Shown: positions 24,509 to 34,690 of the stretch, in pieces
Layout: the number at the start of each line of letters is the position of its first letter
Numbering within the stretch: the first letter of the stretch is position 1
Source of the DNA: Paenibacillus allorhizosphaerae
GTDB lineage: Bacteria; Bacillota; Bacilli; Paenibacillales; NBRC-103111
DNA: 64,000 nucleotides
Direction: 5' to 3'
NCBI RefSeq assembly: GCF_910594985.1
Contig: NZ_CAJVCE010000002.1
Coordinates: 310,001 to 374,000, forward strand
Translations under genes and position numbers: made by a program
Notes under the pieces: model-generated
Database searches by the model: none
What the model saw: the letters and a program-made list of their open reading frames with translations, nothing else
What the model was told of the DNA's origin: nothing

Positions 24509-26076
24509 CAAGATGGCTGCTGCGGATTCATTTTTTTATCGAGCGTTCTATACTGCAGTGCTTCGGCGATATGTTCTTTTTGCACATCCTGCTGCATATC
24601 CAGATCGGCAATGGTTCGGGCGATTTTCAAAATCCGGTCATGCGCTCTGACGCTGAGACCCAAACGTTCAAACGCCATTTCAAGCAGCTCAGCCGATGGT
24701 TTGTCCAAACGTACATGTTCGCGCAGCAGCCTGCCGCTTAGTTCGCTGTTAAATGTAATCCCGAAACGGGCATAGCGTTCGATTTGAATACGATGTGCCT
24801 GTTCGACACGGCTGCGCATTTCAGCGGATGACGTCTGCTGCTGCGTTGAATCGAGCTGTCTGTACTCGATTCTCGGAACCTCGACATGCAGATCGATGCG
24901 ATCCAGAAGCGGGCCGGAAATTTTGGAGCGGTATGCAGCTACTTTCAACGGACTGCACACACAGCTTTGACGATCCGTTTCGTTCCCCCAAAAACCGCAA
25001 GGGCAAGGATTCATCGAAGACGCAAGCAGAAAGTGCGACGGGAACGTATAAACGGCACGGGCTCTCCCGATCGTCACGGCGCGGTCTTCCATTGGCTGAC
25101 GAAGCACTTCTAGGGCAAGCCTCGAAAATTCCGGCAGCTCATCCAGAAACAGCACGCCCCGATGTGCCAGACTTGCTTCTCCCGGTTTCGGTATGGTGCC
25201 GCCCCCGATCAGACCGGCGGCGGAAATCGTATGATGCGGCATGCGAAAAGGACGCTCGCGAACCAATGTCCGGCGATCGGCGAATTTTCCGGATGCGCTG
25301 TATATTTTCGTCACATCGAGCGACTCCTGCTCGGACATCGGGGGCATAATCGTAGGAAGCCGTTTGGCGAGCATCGTTTTTCCGGTGCCGGGAGGACCGA
25401 TCAGCAAAATATTGTGCATGCCGGCTGCGCTGATCGTTAGCGCTCTTTTCACATGCTGCTGTCCGTTGACATCGGAGTAATCAGGCAGCGAGGCACTCGG
25501 TAACGCGTTAGTCGAGATGGCTGGAGGAGAAGCGTAAAAATGATCGGATTCATGCGTTCCGATGGTCTCGTTACCGCCGTTATTGGATAGCTGGCTTAAG
25601 TGCGACAAGGGGCGCATCTCAAAACCTTGAATCCATGAAGCTTCCTCCGCGTTCATTAGCGGGACGACCGCCTTGCCGATCCCGTACTCGCGGGCGGAAG
25701 ACAGCATCGAAAGCACGCCTGGAACCGGCCTGACGGAACCGTCCAAAGAAAGCTCTCCGATGATGAGCGTATCCTTGTAGTGCTCTGACTTGAGCTGCCC
25801 GCTTGTGGCAAGGATGGCGATAACAATGGCAAGATCGAACGCGGACCCTTCTTTGCGGACGTCAGCCGGCGCGAGATTGATCGTAATCCGCTGCAGCGGA
25901 AACGTAAAGCCCGAATTTTTGATTGCCGCTCGTACCCGCTCCATCGATTCTTTAATTGCGCTATCCGGCAGCCCGACGATTTGACTTTGCGGTAATCCGT
26001 TGCTTAAATCGACCTCTACCTCTACCATTTTACCTTCCACACCGTGCAAACACGCGCTAATGACTTTTCCGTACAT
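24505..26076 (-). CDS. comM: ComM/YifB family AAA+ ATPase
   Basis: ComM of naturally transformable bacteria is a hexameric helicase that promotes branch migration during transformation; many homologues are called YifB. The 523-residue product starts MYGKVISACLHGVEG. It has an N-terminal Lon-like fold (IVGLPDSAIKESMERVRAA), Walker A GPPGTGKTMLAKRLP, FRMPHHTISAAGLIGGG and Walker B LFLDELPEF, then a cysteine-rich segment (NPCPCGFWG and QSCVCSP). ATG at 26076 follows AAGGTG; the open frame extends further without support. It is the only complete minus-strand gene here and overlaps yraN tail to tail by 4 bp. dprA nearby also serves transformation. Confidence 0.92.
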   Translation of the reverse strand: MYGKVISACLHGVEGKMVEVEVDLSNGLPQSQIVGLPDSAIKESMERVRAAIKNSGFTFPLQRITINLAPADVRKEGSAFDLAIVIAILATSGQLKSEHYKDTLIIGELSLDGSVRPVPGVLSMLSSAREYGIGKAVVPLMNAEEASWIQGFEMRPLSHLSQLSNNGGNETIGTHESDHFYASPPAISTNALPSASLPDYSDVNGQQHVKRALTISAAGMHNILLIGPPGTGKTMLAKRLPTIMPPMSEQESLDVTKIYSASGKFADRRTLVRERPFRMPHHTISAAGLIGGGTIPKPGEASLAHRGVLFLDELPEFSRLALEVLRQPMEDRAVTIGRARAVYTFPSHFLLASSMNPCPCGFWGNETDRQSCVCSPLKVAAYRSKISGPLLDRIDLHVEVPRIEYRQLDSTQQQTSSAEMRSRVEQAHRIQIERYARFGITFNSELSGRLLREHVRLDKPSAELLEMAFERLGLSVRAHDRILKIARTIADLDMQQDVQKEHIAEALQYRTLDKKMNPQQPSC

Positions 26077-26149
26077 AGAAATACACACCTTCCCCATTAT
26101 GAATGACATGGCAAAAGGTGCTTCCTTATCCGCCCGATCTGTTTCTTCT

Positions 26150-26178
26150 ATATTAATATGTTTGCCCGGTGCGTGCAA
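26150..26178 (-). promoter_or_regulatory. Candidate comM promoter
   Basis: On the minus strand TTGCAC (26178-26173) and TAATAT (26155-26150) are 17 bp apart, about 75 bp before the comM start. Both hexamers are only partial matches. Confidence 0.35.
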
Positions 26179-26261
26179 CTTTGCCTGTATTCCAATTAAA
26201 ATGGACGGCACGGTTAAAAGCGGAGAAAACGGGCGAAAATGTATACTGAGGTGATAACTAC

Positions 26262-26522
26262 ATGCAGGATAAACCGTATTTTTGTCCGAACTGCCGTTCC
26301 AACCGGGTAAAATTCAGCATTATCTCGAACTATGCGCAGCGATTTATGAAGGATGCCGTTACAGGAGTCGTACAAGATTTCAGTGAGCCTGAACAGCTTG
26401 ATTCGAGTGAGCCGACAATCCAATGCCTCGTTTGCAGTTTTACCGGCAATGAGATGCGTTTCGTTAAACAAGCCGAACGGGAGCCGCGGCCGGGAGCGCC
26501 TATCAATCCGAATTATATGTAA
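26262..26522 (+). CDS. Small zinc-ribbon protein of unknown function
   Basis: The 86-residue protein has CPNC at residues 8-11 and CLVC at 55-58, enough for one zinc ribbon. Between them lies a linker with KDAVTGVVQDF and acidic residues. The C-terminus is Pro/Arg-rich. I do not recognise the family. The ATG follows GAGGTGATAACTAC and the gene ends at a long terminator, so it appears to be a real single-gene unit between divergent comM and sucC. Confidence 0.75.
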   Translation: MQDKPYFCPNCRSNRVKFSIISNYAQRFMKDAVTGVVQDFSEPEQLDSSEPTIQCLVCSFTGNEMRFVKQAEREPRPGAPINPNYM

Positions 26523-26540
26523 AGGATCTGTCTATCTTTT

Positions 26541-26590
26541 AAAAGCGCATTTTTCCGAACATGGGAAGATGCGCTTTTGTTATGTTTGTA
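26541..26590 (+). terminator. Rho-independent terminator after the zinc-ribbon gene
   Basis: AAAAGCGCAT (26541-26550) pairs with ATGCGCTTTT (26569-26578), and the inner bases extend the stem. A T-rich tail follows. The remaining gap to sucC (26591-26982) is A+T-rich and holds only the promoter below. Confidence 0.8.
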
Positions 26591-26847
26591 GAGCCGACTG
26601 CACAACAAATAATATAATAACAATTGGGCATGTTATGATCTGGCAGGATCGGAGAAAAACTTATCCTTTGTTAACAAATCCGATTCGAGGCAATTTGACG
26701 AGGATCGACCGCGTTTTAGTGGAAAATTTTGTTGAAACTTAGCGATCGGTTAATTGGAGAATAACCTTTCCTTTGCTAAGTTATAAAAAAAATCAATTGA
26801 AAAAGAGGGTATTTAACACAAAATATAAGGAAACCGTCGAAAAAAAG

Positions 26848-26856
26848 TGGTACAAT
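26848..26856 (+). promoter_or_regulatory. Extended -10 promoter of sucCD
   Basis: TGG followed directly by TACAAT (26851-26856) is an extended -10 element without a clear -35. It lies about 127 bp before sucC, leaving a leader of about 120 bases with no obvious strong hairpin. Confidence 0.5.
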
Positions 26857-26982
26857 AATTAAAGTTTGTGTTTCAAGGACAAGCAGGCGTCCGTGTTCAC
26901 AATCTTCGTTAGCTTTCGATGCTCCGTTCGCGGACCAATCGAATCCATATAGTAAGCCATTCTGATAGGAGGATTTTGCTAA

Positions 26983-28143
26983 ATGAATATCCATGAGTAT
27001 CAAGGCAAAGCAGTGCTGAAGCAGTACGGGGTTGCCGTACCGGAAGGAAAGGTTGCTTTCACAGTTGATGAAGCGGTGGAAGCGGCGAAATCGCTGGGTA
27101 CTCCGGTTGTCGTCGTAAAAGCGCAAATTCATGCGGGTGGTCGCGGTAAAGCGGGCGGCGTTAAAGTAGCGAAAAACCTCGACGAAGTTCGTACATATGC
27201 TTCCCAAATCTTGGGTAAAGTCCTCGTTACGCACCAAACCGGACCCGAAGGTAAAGAAGTAAAGCGTCTGTTGATCGAACAGGGCTGCGATATTAAGAAA
27301 GAATATTATGTGGGCGTTGTCGTTGACCGCGGCACCGGTCGCGTCGTTATGATGGCATCGGAAGAAGGCGGTACGGAAATTGAAGAAGTGGCCGCTCATA
27401 CGCCTGAGAAAATTTTCAAAGAAGTAATCGATCCTGCCGTTGGCCTGCAAGCTTTCCAAGCCCGGAAACTGGCTTATGCGATCAACATCCCGAGAGAGCT
27501 TGTGAATAAAGCGGTAAAATTCATGCTGGCTCTATACGCGGCATTTGTGGAAAAAGATTGCTCGATTGCCGAAATCAACCCGCTCGTGGTAACGGGTGAC
27601 GGCAACGTTATGGCTTTGGATGCGAAATTGAATTTCGATTCGAACGCCTTGTTCCGTCATAAAGACATTCAAGAGCTTCGCGACCTGGATGAAGAAGACG
27701 AGAAGGAAATTCAAGCTTCCAAATACGATTTGAGCTATATTGCGCTTGACGGCAACATCGGCTGCATGGTTAATGGTGCAGGTCTTGCTATGGCTACGAT
27801 GGATATCATCAAATATTACGGCGGCGACCCGGCCAACTTCCTTGATGTAGGGGGCGGCGCTACGAAAGAGAAAGTAACCGAAGCTTTCAAAATTATTCTT
27901 TCCGACGAGAGCGTTAAAGGTATCTTCGTCAACATTTTCGGCGGCATCATGAAATGCGACGTTATCGCCGATGGCGTAGTGGCAGCAGCAAGAGAGCTTG
28001 GCTTGTCCCGTCCGCTCGTTGTGCGTCTGGAAGGTACGAACGTGGAACTTGGCAAAAAGATTTTGAACGAATCGGGTCTTAATATCGTTGCAGCCGATTC
28101 GATGGCTGACGGCGCGCAAAAAATCGTTTCTCTCGTGAAGTAA
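26983..28143 (+). CDS. sucC: Succinyl-CoA synthetase beta subunit
   Basis: With SucD this ADP-forming ligase converts succinyl-CoA to succinate with substrate-level phosphorylation in the citric acid cycle. The 386-residue product starts [17 protein letters not shown]. It has the ATP-grasp glycine loop in [15 protein letters not shown] and the CoA-ligase domain with [14 protein letters not shown]. The ATG follows TAGGAGGATT. It is followed by sucD after 72 bp. Confidence 0.97.
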   Translation: MNIHEYQGKAVLKQYGVAVPEGKVAFTVDEAVEAAKSLGTPVVVVKAQIHAGGRGKAGGVKVAKNLDEVRTYASQILGKVLVTHQTGPEGKEVKRLLIEQGCDIKKEYYVGVVVDRGTGRVVMMASEEGGTEIEEVAAHTPEKIFKEVIDPAVGLQAFQARKLAYAINIPRELVNKAVKFMLALYAAFVEKDCSIAEINPLVVTGDGNVMALDAKLNFDSNALFRHKDIQELRDLDEEDEKEIQASKYDLSYIALDGNIGCMVNGAGLAMATMDIIKYYGGDPANFLDVGGGATKEKVTEAFKIILSDESVKGIFVNIFGGIMKCDVIADGVVAAARELGLSRPLVVRLEGTNVELGKKILNESGLNIVAADSMADGAQKIVSLVK

Positions 28144-28215
28144 TTTCCGCATTCCCTGTGCAAGGGAACGTTATTAATTATATCGTCTAAAAATTCTAGG
28201 GATGTGAACAATGAA

Positions 28216-29148
28216 ATGAGTATTTTGATCGATAAAAATACAAAAGTCATCACACAAAACATGACCGGTACAACAGGGATGTTCCACACCAAAGGCGGTC
28301 TGGAATACGGTACGCAAATGGTAGCCGGCGCCGTTCCCGGCAAAGGCGGCATGAATGTAGATTTCGCGCTGGAAGACGGTTCGACTGTAACGCTTCCCGT
28401 GTACGACACCGTACTCGAAGCGAAAAATGCAACGGGCGCTACAGCTTCCGTTATTTACGTTCCTCCGGCTTTTGCCGCAGACGCCATCATGGAAGCGGTG
28501 GATGCTGAACTGGATCTCGTCATTTGCATTACGGAAGGCATTCCGGTGCTTGATATGGTTAAAGTTGCCCGTTACATGGAAGGTAAGAAAACCCGCCTCA
28601 TCGGGCCAAACTGCCCGGGCGTCATCACTCCGGGTGAAATCAAAATCGGTATTATGCCAGGTTACATCCATACGCCGGGTCACGTAGGCGTTGTATCCCG
28701 TAGCGGAACGCTCACATACGAAGCGGTACATCAGCTGACTACGCGCGGCATTGGCCAATCCACAGCCGTAGGTATCGGCGGAGACCCTGTCAAAGGCTCC
28801 GAGTTTATCGATATTTTGAAGCTGTATAACGAAGACCCGGACACGTATGCGGTGATCATGATCGGCGAGATCGGCGGTACGGCAGAAGAAGAAGCGGCAG
28901 AATGGATCGCGGCGAACATGAAGAAGCCGGTTGTCGGCTTTATCGGCGGGCAAACGGCGCCTCCGGGAAAACGGATGGGCCATGCCGGCGCCATTATTTC
29001 CGGAGGTAAAGGAACTGCGGCAGAAAAAGTAGCGACGATGGAACGCTGCGGCATCAAAGTAGCTCCGACACCTTCCGAAATGGGTTCCACGCTTGTGAGC
29101 GTGCTCGAAGAAAAAGGTCTTCTCGACAAATGCATCACAAAGAAATAA
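28216..29148 (+). CDS. sucD: Succinyl-CoA synthetase alpha subunit
   Basis: SucD binds CoA and carries the phosphohistidine intermediate. The 310-residue product has the Rossmann CoA-binding part ([14 protein letters not shown]), [12 protein letters not shown], and the active-site His in [15 protein letters not shown] at 28216 gives the Bacillus-type start [14 protein letters not shown]; a GTG at 28204 in the same frame is possible. An ATG-AAA-TGA triplet run overlaps the start region. A terminator follows at 29181. Confidence 0.96.
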   Translation: MSILIDKNTKVITQNMTGTTGMFHTKGGLEYGTQMVAGAVPGKGGMNVDFALEDGSTVTLPVYDTVLEAKNATGATASVIYVPPAFAADAIMEAVDAELDLVICITEGIPVLDMVKVARYMEGKKTRLIGPNCPGVITPGEIKIGIMPGYIHTPGHVGVVSRSGTLTYEAVHQLTTRGIGQSTAVGIGGDPVKGSEFIDILKLYNEDPDTYAVIMIGEIGGTAEEEAAEWIAANMKKPVVGFIGGQTAPPGKRMGHAGAIISGGKGTAAEKVATMERCGIKVAPTPSEMGSTLVSVLEEKGLLDKCITKK

Positions 29149-29180
29149 TCATTTGCGTGATATAGCTTGAGATAGGCAAG

Positions 29181-29229
29181 AAGCCTCTCATTTCCGTTGA
29201 ATTCAACGGCGGTGGGGGGCTTTTTCTTT
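29181..29229 (+). terminator. Rho-independent terminator after sucD
   Basis: AAGCC (29181-29185) pairs with GGCTT (29218-29222) outside a CCGTTG/CAACGG core, followed by a T-rich tail. Confidence 0.8.
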
Positions 29230-29291
29230 TGCTTGCAAAATGACTGCGATTCCCAAAAGTTGTTTCTTAATAAAGGAGTGTAATATACTAT

Positions 29292-30395
29292 ATGAACAAC
29301 CGCGATCTGTTGTTTGCTTTGCATCATATGGCTGGCATTGGATTTAAGACGATTTCCCGTCTTACCGAAACGTTTACACATTTGACGGATATGCTCGCTT
29401 TTACGAAAGACGATTGGATCGGCTTCGGCTTGCCGGCTTCCAAAGCGGAGCAGCTTTGCAAAGGGTTGGACGCGCTCGAGCCGCAGGGGCTGGAGGCGAA
29501 ATGGAAGCAGTATGCGGATCGGGGGATCGGGTGGATCACGGTTTGGGATGAATCATATCCGCATCTTTTGAAAGAAACGGCCGGACCGCCGTGGATTTTG
29601 TATTATATCGGCGATATTGCGCTTGCATCGAACCCTTGTATCGGGATGGTCGGCACGCGCACGCCTACTGCATACGGACGGACGGCGGCAGAACGGCTTG
29701 CTCAATCGCTGTCTGCAAATGGACTATGTGTCGTCAGCGGCTTGGCCCGTGGAATCGACAGCGCGGCTCATGAAGGCGCTCTTCGTGAAGCCGGAAGCAC
29801 GATTGCCGTACTCGGCTGCGCGATTAACGAGGTGTATCCGCCGGAGAACAAGGCGCTGTACCGTCAGATTGGTTCGAAAGGGCTGCTGCTATCGGAATAT
29901 CCGATCGGCACCAAGTCGCATCCCGGCTTGTTTCCTCAGCGCAACCGCATCATTGCCGGGCTCAGCCTTGGCATCGTCGTCGTTGAAGCTGCTGAGAAGA
30001 GCGGTTCGCTGATTACAGCCGATATGGCGCTCGATGAGTCGAGAGACGTGTTCGCGGTGCCCGGACCGATCACATCGCCCAAAAGTCAAGGAACGCTAAC
30101 CCTTTTGAAGCAGGGAGCAAAGCTTGTTACCGGGGCCCAAGATATCATAGAGGAGTACGCCAACCGGATATGTTTGGAACAATCGGCATACATTAATCAT
30201 ACAACCGAAACGGTCGCTCCCGTAGGCGCAGACGAACAAAAAGTACTGGATTTGCTAACTCATAAGCCCATGGGCGTCGACGAACTCTTGACCCAAAGTC
30301 AATTTACGTTTGGACATTTGCATTCAGTTCTGATAAATTTACTATTGACGCGGAGAGTCGTCGAACTGCCAGGTTCAGTCTATACGGTAATTTGA
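29292..30395 (+). CDS. dprA: DNA processing protein DprA
   Basis: DprA (Smf) protects incoming single-stranded DNA and loads RecA during transformation. The 367-residue product has an N-terminal helical part, a Rossmann-like core with GMVGTRTPTAYGR, SGLARGIDSAAHEGAL, QRNRIIAGLS and GSLITADMALDESRDVFAVPG, and a C-terminal winged-helix-like end. The ATG at 29292 has GGAGTG 13 bases upstream, a rather long spacing. It precedes topA as in B. subtilis. Confidence 0.95.
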   Translation: MNNRDLLFALHHMAGIGFKTISRLTETFTHLTDMLAFTKDDWIGFGLPASKAEQLCKGLDALEPQGLEAKWKQYADRGIGWITVWDESYPHLLKETAGPPWILYYIGDIALASNPCIGMVGTRTPTAYGRTAAERLAQSLSANGLCVVSGLARGIDSAAHEGALREAGSTIAVLGCAINEVYPPENKALYRQIGSKGLLLSEYPIGTKSHPGLFPQRNRIIAGLSLGIVVVEAAEKSGSLITADMALDESRDVFAVPGPITSPKSQGTLTLLKQGAKLVTGAQDIIEEYANRICLEQSAYINHTTETVAPVGADEQKVLDLLTHKPMGVDELLTQSQFTFGHLHSVLINLLLTRRVVELPGSVYTVI

Positions 30396-30431
30396 TATAT
30401 ATAATCATCAATCGGAGGGGGAAGCACAGTT

Positions 30432-32540
30432 ATGGCGGATTCGTTAGTCATTGTGGAGTCACCCGCAAAAGCGAAAACGATCAGCAAATATTTGGGCAGC
30501 AAATATATTGTCAAAGCTTCGATGGGTCATATCCGGGATCTGCCGAAAAGCCAGATTGGCGTGGAGGTAAAGAAAAACTTTGAACCCAAATATATTACGA
30601 TTCGCGGTAAAGGATCGATTCTCAAAGAATTAAAGGACGCCAGCAAGCGCGTCAAAAAAATATATTTGGCGGCTGACCCTGATCGCGAAGGGGAAGCGAT
30701 TGCATGGCATTTGGCGCATTATTTGGAGCTGTCCGATCAGGAGGCCTGCCGAGTCGTATTTAATGAGATTACGAAGCAAGCGGTGAAGGATGCATTCAAG
30801 ACGCCGCGCAAAATTAATCAGGATCTTGTAAACGCTCAGCAAGCCCGCCGTATTCTAGACAGGCTTGTAGGCTACAAAATCAGCCCTCTGCTTTGGAAAA
30901 AGGTGAAAAAAGGGCTGTCCGCGGGTCGCGTGCAGTCAGTCGCCGTGAAGCTCGTTTACGACCGCGAAAATGAGATAAAAGCGTTTGAGCCGGAAGAATA
31001 TTGGACGATAACGGCGAAGCTGGCCGTGGGAAGCTCGGAGTTTGAAGCCCGATTTTACAGCATCGACGGCAATAAGAAGGAGCTTCACAACGAGGCGGAA
31101 GTGAAAGAAGTATTGGCCGCTCTGCAAAAGGCCGACTTTATCGTAAGTGAAGTCAAGGAGAAGGAAAGACAGCGCAATCCGTCTCCGCCGTTCATTACGA
31201 GCTCCTTACAGCAGGAAGCGGCACGCAAATTAAACTTTCGTGCGGCAAAAACGATGTCCGTAGCGCAGCAATTATATGAAGGAATCGATTTGGGCAGCGA
31301 GGGGACGGTCGGTTTAATTACGTACATGCGTACCGATTCGACCCGTATTTCGCCGGTCGCCCAGGAAGAAACCAAAGAGTATATATTGCAAAAATACGGA
31401 GCCGAATTTTATCCGGAAACGCCGCGGAACTATATCAAGAAAAACGCAAACGCACAGGACGCGCACGAAGCGATTCGCCCGAGCTCCGTTCTCCGCGAGC
31501 CGGAACAAATCAAATCGTACTTGAGCCGCGATCAATACAGGCTCTATAAATTGATATGGGAACGGTTCGTATCGAGTCAGATGGCTTCGGCGGTACTGGA
31601 TACGATGACCGTCGATCTGTCGGCTGGGCAAACGGTGTTCCGTGCGGTAGGCTCGAAAATTAAATTTCACGGCTTTATGAAAGTGTATGTGGAAGGCACG
31701 GACGATGCCGCTCCGGACGCCGGCGACGAGGAGAAGCTGCTGCCGCCGCTCAAGCAAGGCGACCAAGCGGTGAAGAAACAAATTGATCCGAAGCAGCACT
31801 TTACACAGCCACCCCCTCGTTATACCGAAGCGCGTCTGGTCAAAGCGCTGGAGGAGATGGGAATCGGGCGGCCAAGTACGTACGCGCCAACGCTAGAGAC
31901 GATTCAAAAGCGCGGTTACGTCGCGATCGAAGAGAAGAAGTTCGTACCGACCGAACTTGGCGAGCTGGTCATCGAGCTGATGATCGAGTTTTTTCCGGAA
32001 ATATTGGACGTGGAATTTACCGCCCAGATGGAAGAAGGGCTTGATCACATCGAAGAAGGCAAGGAAGACTGGGTTCACGTGTTAAGCGATTTTTACGAAT
32101 CGTTCGAAAAGCGTCTTGAAGTCGCCGAAGAAGAAATGGAAAAGGTTGAAATTCAGGACGAAGTTTCTGACGAAATATGCGAGAAATGCGGGCGCCATTT
32201 CGTATTTAAAATGGGCCGCTTCGGCAAATTTTTGGCCTGTTCGGGATTCCCCGAATGCCGAAATACGAAGCCGATCGTCAAAAATACGGGCGTCACTTGT
32301 CCTTCCTGCAAGCAAGGGAAAATTATCGAGCGCCGCAGCAAAAAGGGTCGAATTTTTTACGGATGCGATCGGTATCCGGAGTGCGAATTCGTTTCCTGGG
32401 ATAAGCCGGTGGAACAGCCTTGTCCCAACTGCGGCTCGATGATGATCGAGAAGCGCAACAAGTCCGGGACATTCGTCCAGTGCGTTCAATGCGATTTTAA
32501 AGAAGAAGCCAAGGATGAATCGGATGCCTTGGAGGATTAA
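30432..32540 (+). CDS. topA: DNA topoisomerase I
   Basis: TopA relaxes negative supercoils by single-strand passage. The 702-residue product starts with the TOPRIM domain ([27 protein letters not shown]). It has the active-site Tyr298 in TYMRTDSTR and three C-terminal four-cysteine zinc ribbons starting CEKCG, CPSCK and CPNCG (about residues 585-690). The ATG follows CGGAGGGGG. It lies in the conserved dprA-topA-trmFO order. Confidence 0.97.
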   Translation: MADSLVIVESPAKAKTISKYLGSKYIVKASMGHIRDLPKSQIGVEVKKNFEPKYITIRGKGSILKELKDASKRVKKIYLAADPDREGEAIAWHLAHYLELSDQEACRVVFNEITKQAVKDAFKTPRKINQDLVNAQQARRILDRLVGYKISPLLWKKVKKGLSAGRVQSVAVKLVYDRENEIKAFEPEEYWTITAKLAVGSSEFEARFYSIDGNKKELHNEAEVKEVLAALQKADFIVSEVKEKERQRNPSPPFITSSLQQEAARKLNFRAAKTMSVAQQLYEGIDLGSEGTVGLITYMRTDSTRISPVAQEETKEYILQKYGAEFYPETPRNYIKKNANAQDAHEAIRPSSVLREPEQIKSYLSRDQYRLYKLIWERFVSSQMASAVLDTMTVDLSAGQTVFRAVGSKIKFHGFMKVYVEGTDDAAPDAGDEEKLLPPLKQGDQAVKKQIDPKQHFTQPPPRYTEARLVKALEEMGIGRPSTYAPTLETIQKRGYVAIEEKKFVPTELGELVIELMIEFFPEILDVEFTAQMEEGLDHIEEGKEDWVHVLSDFYESFEKRLEVAEEEMEKVEIQDEVSDEICEKCGRHFVFKMGRFGKFLACSGFPECRNTKPIVKNTGVTCPSCKQGKIIERRSKKGRIFYGCDRYPECEFVSWDKPVEQPCPNCGSMMIEKRNKSGTFVQCVQCDFKEEAKDESDALED

Positions 32541-32585
32541 AGCTTGCAAGCGAGAAATCGCTTCTATCGGCTGTAGGGGGAAAGC

Positions 32586-33917
32586 ATGTTGTCAGACATA
32601 CCAACAGTAACCGTAATCGGAGCCGGTTTAGCCGGCAGCGAAGCCGCCTGGCAAATCGCTAGCCGCGGCGTTCCGGTTGTATTATACGAGATGCGCCCGG
32701 TGAAAAAAACACCGGCGCATATTTCCGACAAGTTCGCGGAGCTCGTGTGCAGCAACTCGCTGCGGGCCAACGGATTAACGAACGCAGTAGGCGTATTAAA
32801 GGAAGAAATGCGCCTGCTGAATTCTCTCGTCTTGCGTGCGGCGGACAAGCATGCGGTTCCGGCCGGCGGAGCGCTTGCGGTAGACCGCGACGGATTTTCG
32901 GGGGAAGTCACCTCGGTGCTTTGCAATCATCCGCTGATCGAGGTGCGTACCGAGGAGTTGGAACGGCTGCCGGAGGGCATTACCGTTGTTGCTACCGGGC
33001 CGCTTACCTCTCCGTCGTTGTCGAAGCATCTGCAGGAGCTGACAGGAGAAGATTACCTGTACTTCTATGACGCGGCGGCGCCGATTGTCGAGAAAGACTC
33101 GATCGATATGAGCAAGGTCTATCTTGCATCCCGTTATGACAAGGGCGAAGCGGCGTACTTGAACTGCCCGATGACGGAAGAGGAATTCAATGTTTTTTAC
33201 GAAGCGCTGATTACGGCAGAAGCGGCGCCAATCAAGGAATTCGAGAAAGAAATCTATTTCGAAGGCTGCATGCCGATCGAAGTGATGGCCAAACGGGGCC
33301 GTCAAACGGCGCTGTACGGGCCGATGAAGCCAGTAGGGCTCATCAATCCGCACACGGGCGAGCTCCCTTTCGCCGTCGTGCAGCTGCGGCAGGATAATGC
33401 CGCCGGTACGCTGTACAATCTGGTCGGTTTCCAGACGCATCTGAAATGGGGCGAGCAGAAACGGGTATTTTCCCTCATTCCAGGCTTGGAAAATACCGAG
33501 TTCGTCCGCTACGGCGTCATGCATCGCAACACATTCATTAACTCGCCGAAACTGCTTCGCCCGACGTATCAGTTCCGGGAGCGGGACAACCTGTTTTTCG
33601 CCGGTCAAATGACGGGTGTGGAAGGTTATGTCGAATCGGCCGCATCCGGCCTGATTGCCGGAATGAACGCGGCGCAATATGCGCTCGGACAAGAATGCTT
33701 CGTACTGCCTGCCGACACGGCGCTTGGCAGTATGGCGCAGTACATTACGACGGCGGACTTCAACCATTTTCAGCCTATGAACGCGAACTTCGGGCTTTTT
33801 CCTCCGCTTGGGGAGAAAATCCGGAACAAGAAGCTGAAAAATGAAAAGATCGCTCTGCGAGCAATTGAGAAAATTCAGAATTTTTCACAAAATGTATACA
33901 ATTCAACTTGTAAATAA
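32586..33917 (+). CDS. trmFO: Folate-dependent tRNA (m5U54) methyltransferase TrmFO
   Basis: TrmFO makes ribothymidine at position 54 in the T-loop using methylenetetrahydrofolate and FAD. The 443-residue product has the FAD site [16 protein letters not shown] at the N-terminus, [15 protein letters not shown], and [26 protein letters not shown] near the C-terminus. The ATG follows AGGGGGAAAGC, 45 bp after topA. In B. subtilis codV (xerC) comes next; here a promoter region and hslV follow. Confidence 0.96.
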   Translation: MLSDIPTVTVIGAGLAGSEAAWQIASRGVPVVLYEMRPVKKTPAHISDKFAELVCSNSLRANGLTNAVGVLKEEMRLLNSLVLRAADKHAVPAGGALAVDRDGFSGEVTSVLCNHPLIEVRTEELERLPEGITVVATGPLTSPSLSKHLQELTGEDYLYFYDAAAPIVEKDSIDMSKVYLASRYDKGEAAYLNCPMTEEEFNVFYEALITAEAAPIKEFEKEIYFEGCMPIEVMAKRGRQTALYGPMKPVGLINPHTGELPFAVVQLRQDNAAGTLYNLVGFQTHLKWGEQKRVFSLIPGLENTEFVRYGVMHRNTFINSPKLLRPTYQFRERDNLFFAGQMTGVEGYVESAASGLIAGMNAAQYALGQECFVLPADTALGSMAQYITTADFNHFQPMNANFGLFPPLGEKIRNKKLKNEKIALRAIEKIQNFSQNVYNSTCK

Positions 33918-33937
33918 AACATGTACTGTGATACGAT
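33908..33937 (+). promoter_or_regulatory. Candidate promoter of hslVU-codY
   Basis: TTGTAA (33908-33913) and TACGAT (33932-33937) are 18 bp apart, and TG at 33929-33930 gives an extended -10. It begins within the last codons of trmFO. Confidence 0.55.
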
Positions 33938-33973
33938 ATACCCGTTATATGTCGATCCGTACATAACGCCCGT

Positions 33974-34004
33974 AAAACTAAGCTTGCACAGCTTAGTTTT
34001 CGTC
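33974..34004 (+). terminator. Hairpin between the hslV promoter and gene: attenuator or trmFO terminator
   Basis: AAAACTAAGC (33974-33983) and GCTTAGTTTT (33991-34000) are perfectly complementary with a 7-base loop; TTTTCGTCTT follows. The shape is that of an intrinsic terminator, but it lies downstream of the candidate promoter at 33908 and 26 bp before hslV. Confidence 0.65.
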
Positions 34005-34029
34005 TTGAATGGAGGAGGAATCGCGGGAT

Positions 34030-34575
34030 ATGGAGCAAACCTTTCACGCAACGACGATATTTGCGATCAGGCATCAAGGGAAAGGGGCTATTGCCGGAGA
34101 CGGACAGGTTACGTTCGGCAACAGCATGGTGATGAAAGCGCAGGCGAAAAAGGTTAGAAGGCTGTACCGCGGCAATGTCATTGCCGGCTTCGCTGGGTCC
34201 GTGGCGGACGCGATTACGCTTTTCGAGAAATTTGAAGCCAAGCTGGAAGAACATCACGGCAACTTGCAGCGCTCGGCTGTCGAACTGGCCAAAGACTGGC
34301 GTCAAGATCGTATTTTGCGCAGGCTGGAAGCGATGATGATCGTGATGGACCGTGCAGGATTGCTGCTTATTTCGGGCAACGGCGAAATTATCGAACCGGA
34401 TGACGGAATACTCGCGATCGGCTCAGGGGGCAGCTTTGCGCTAGCCGCAGGCAGAGCCTTGAATCGCTACGCGCCGCAGCTCAGCGCCAGAGAGATTGCC
34501 CACGCAGCGCTTACGACAGCGGCTGAAATTTGCGTGTTCACCAACCATAATATCATCGTGGAAGAGATCGAATAA
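34030..34575 (+). CDS. hslV: ATP-dependent protease subunit HslV (ClpQ)
   Basis: HslV is the proteasome-like peptidase that pairs with HslU. The 181-residue product has [25 protein letters not shown] and the [20 protein letters not shown] segment. The start at ATG 34030 follows GGAGGAGGA and gives [13 protein letters not shown]. The catalytic N-terminal residue must then be Thr4 (the position of the B. subtilis Ser) or Thr8 (the E. coli position), so removal of more than Met is implied. No closer start codon exists in frame. hslU follows after a repeat-bearing gap. Confidence 0.94.
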   Translation: MEQTFHATTIFAIRHQGKGAIAGDGQVTFGNSMVMKAQAKKVRRLYRGNVIAGFAGSVADAITLFEKFEAKLEEHHGNLQRSAVELAKDWRQDRILRRLEAMMIVMDRAGLLLISGNGEIIEPDDGILAIGSGGSFALAAGRALNRYAPQLSAREIAHAALTTAAEICVFTNHNIIVEEIE

Positions 34576-34674
34576 ACAATCGTAAAGCAATGTACTACGT
34601 CGCTTCGCGGATGTTACCGTTGCAAATCGATTGATAACTGACAACGTTGCTTCATCGCTGTAACAGTTACAATG
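34575..34674 (+). repeat. Repeat-family copies between hslV and hslU
   Basis: The gap holds GTTACCGTTGCAAATCG, TTGATAACTGACAACG, TTGCTTCATCGC and the 13-bp palindrome TGTAACAGTTACA (34659-34671). A diverged copy seems to precede it (34575-34612). The order of words matches the smc array unit plus its terminal partial unit. The block ends directly before the AGGAGG of hslU. Confidence 0.75.
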
Positions 34675-34690
34675 TAGGAGGTTATGCCAT

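Noticed and set aside
26242..26247. TATACT as a promoter for the zinc-ribbon gene
   Set aside because: It touches the ribosome binding site, so transcription would start at or after it; no -35 is visible.
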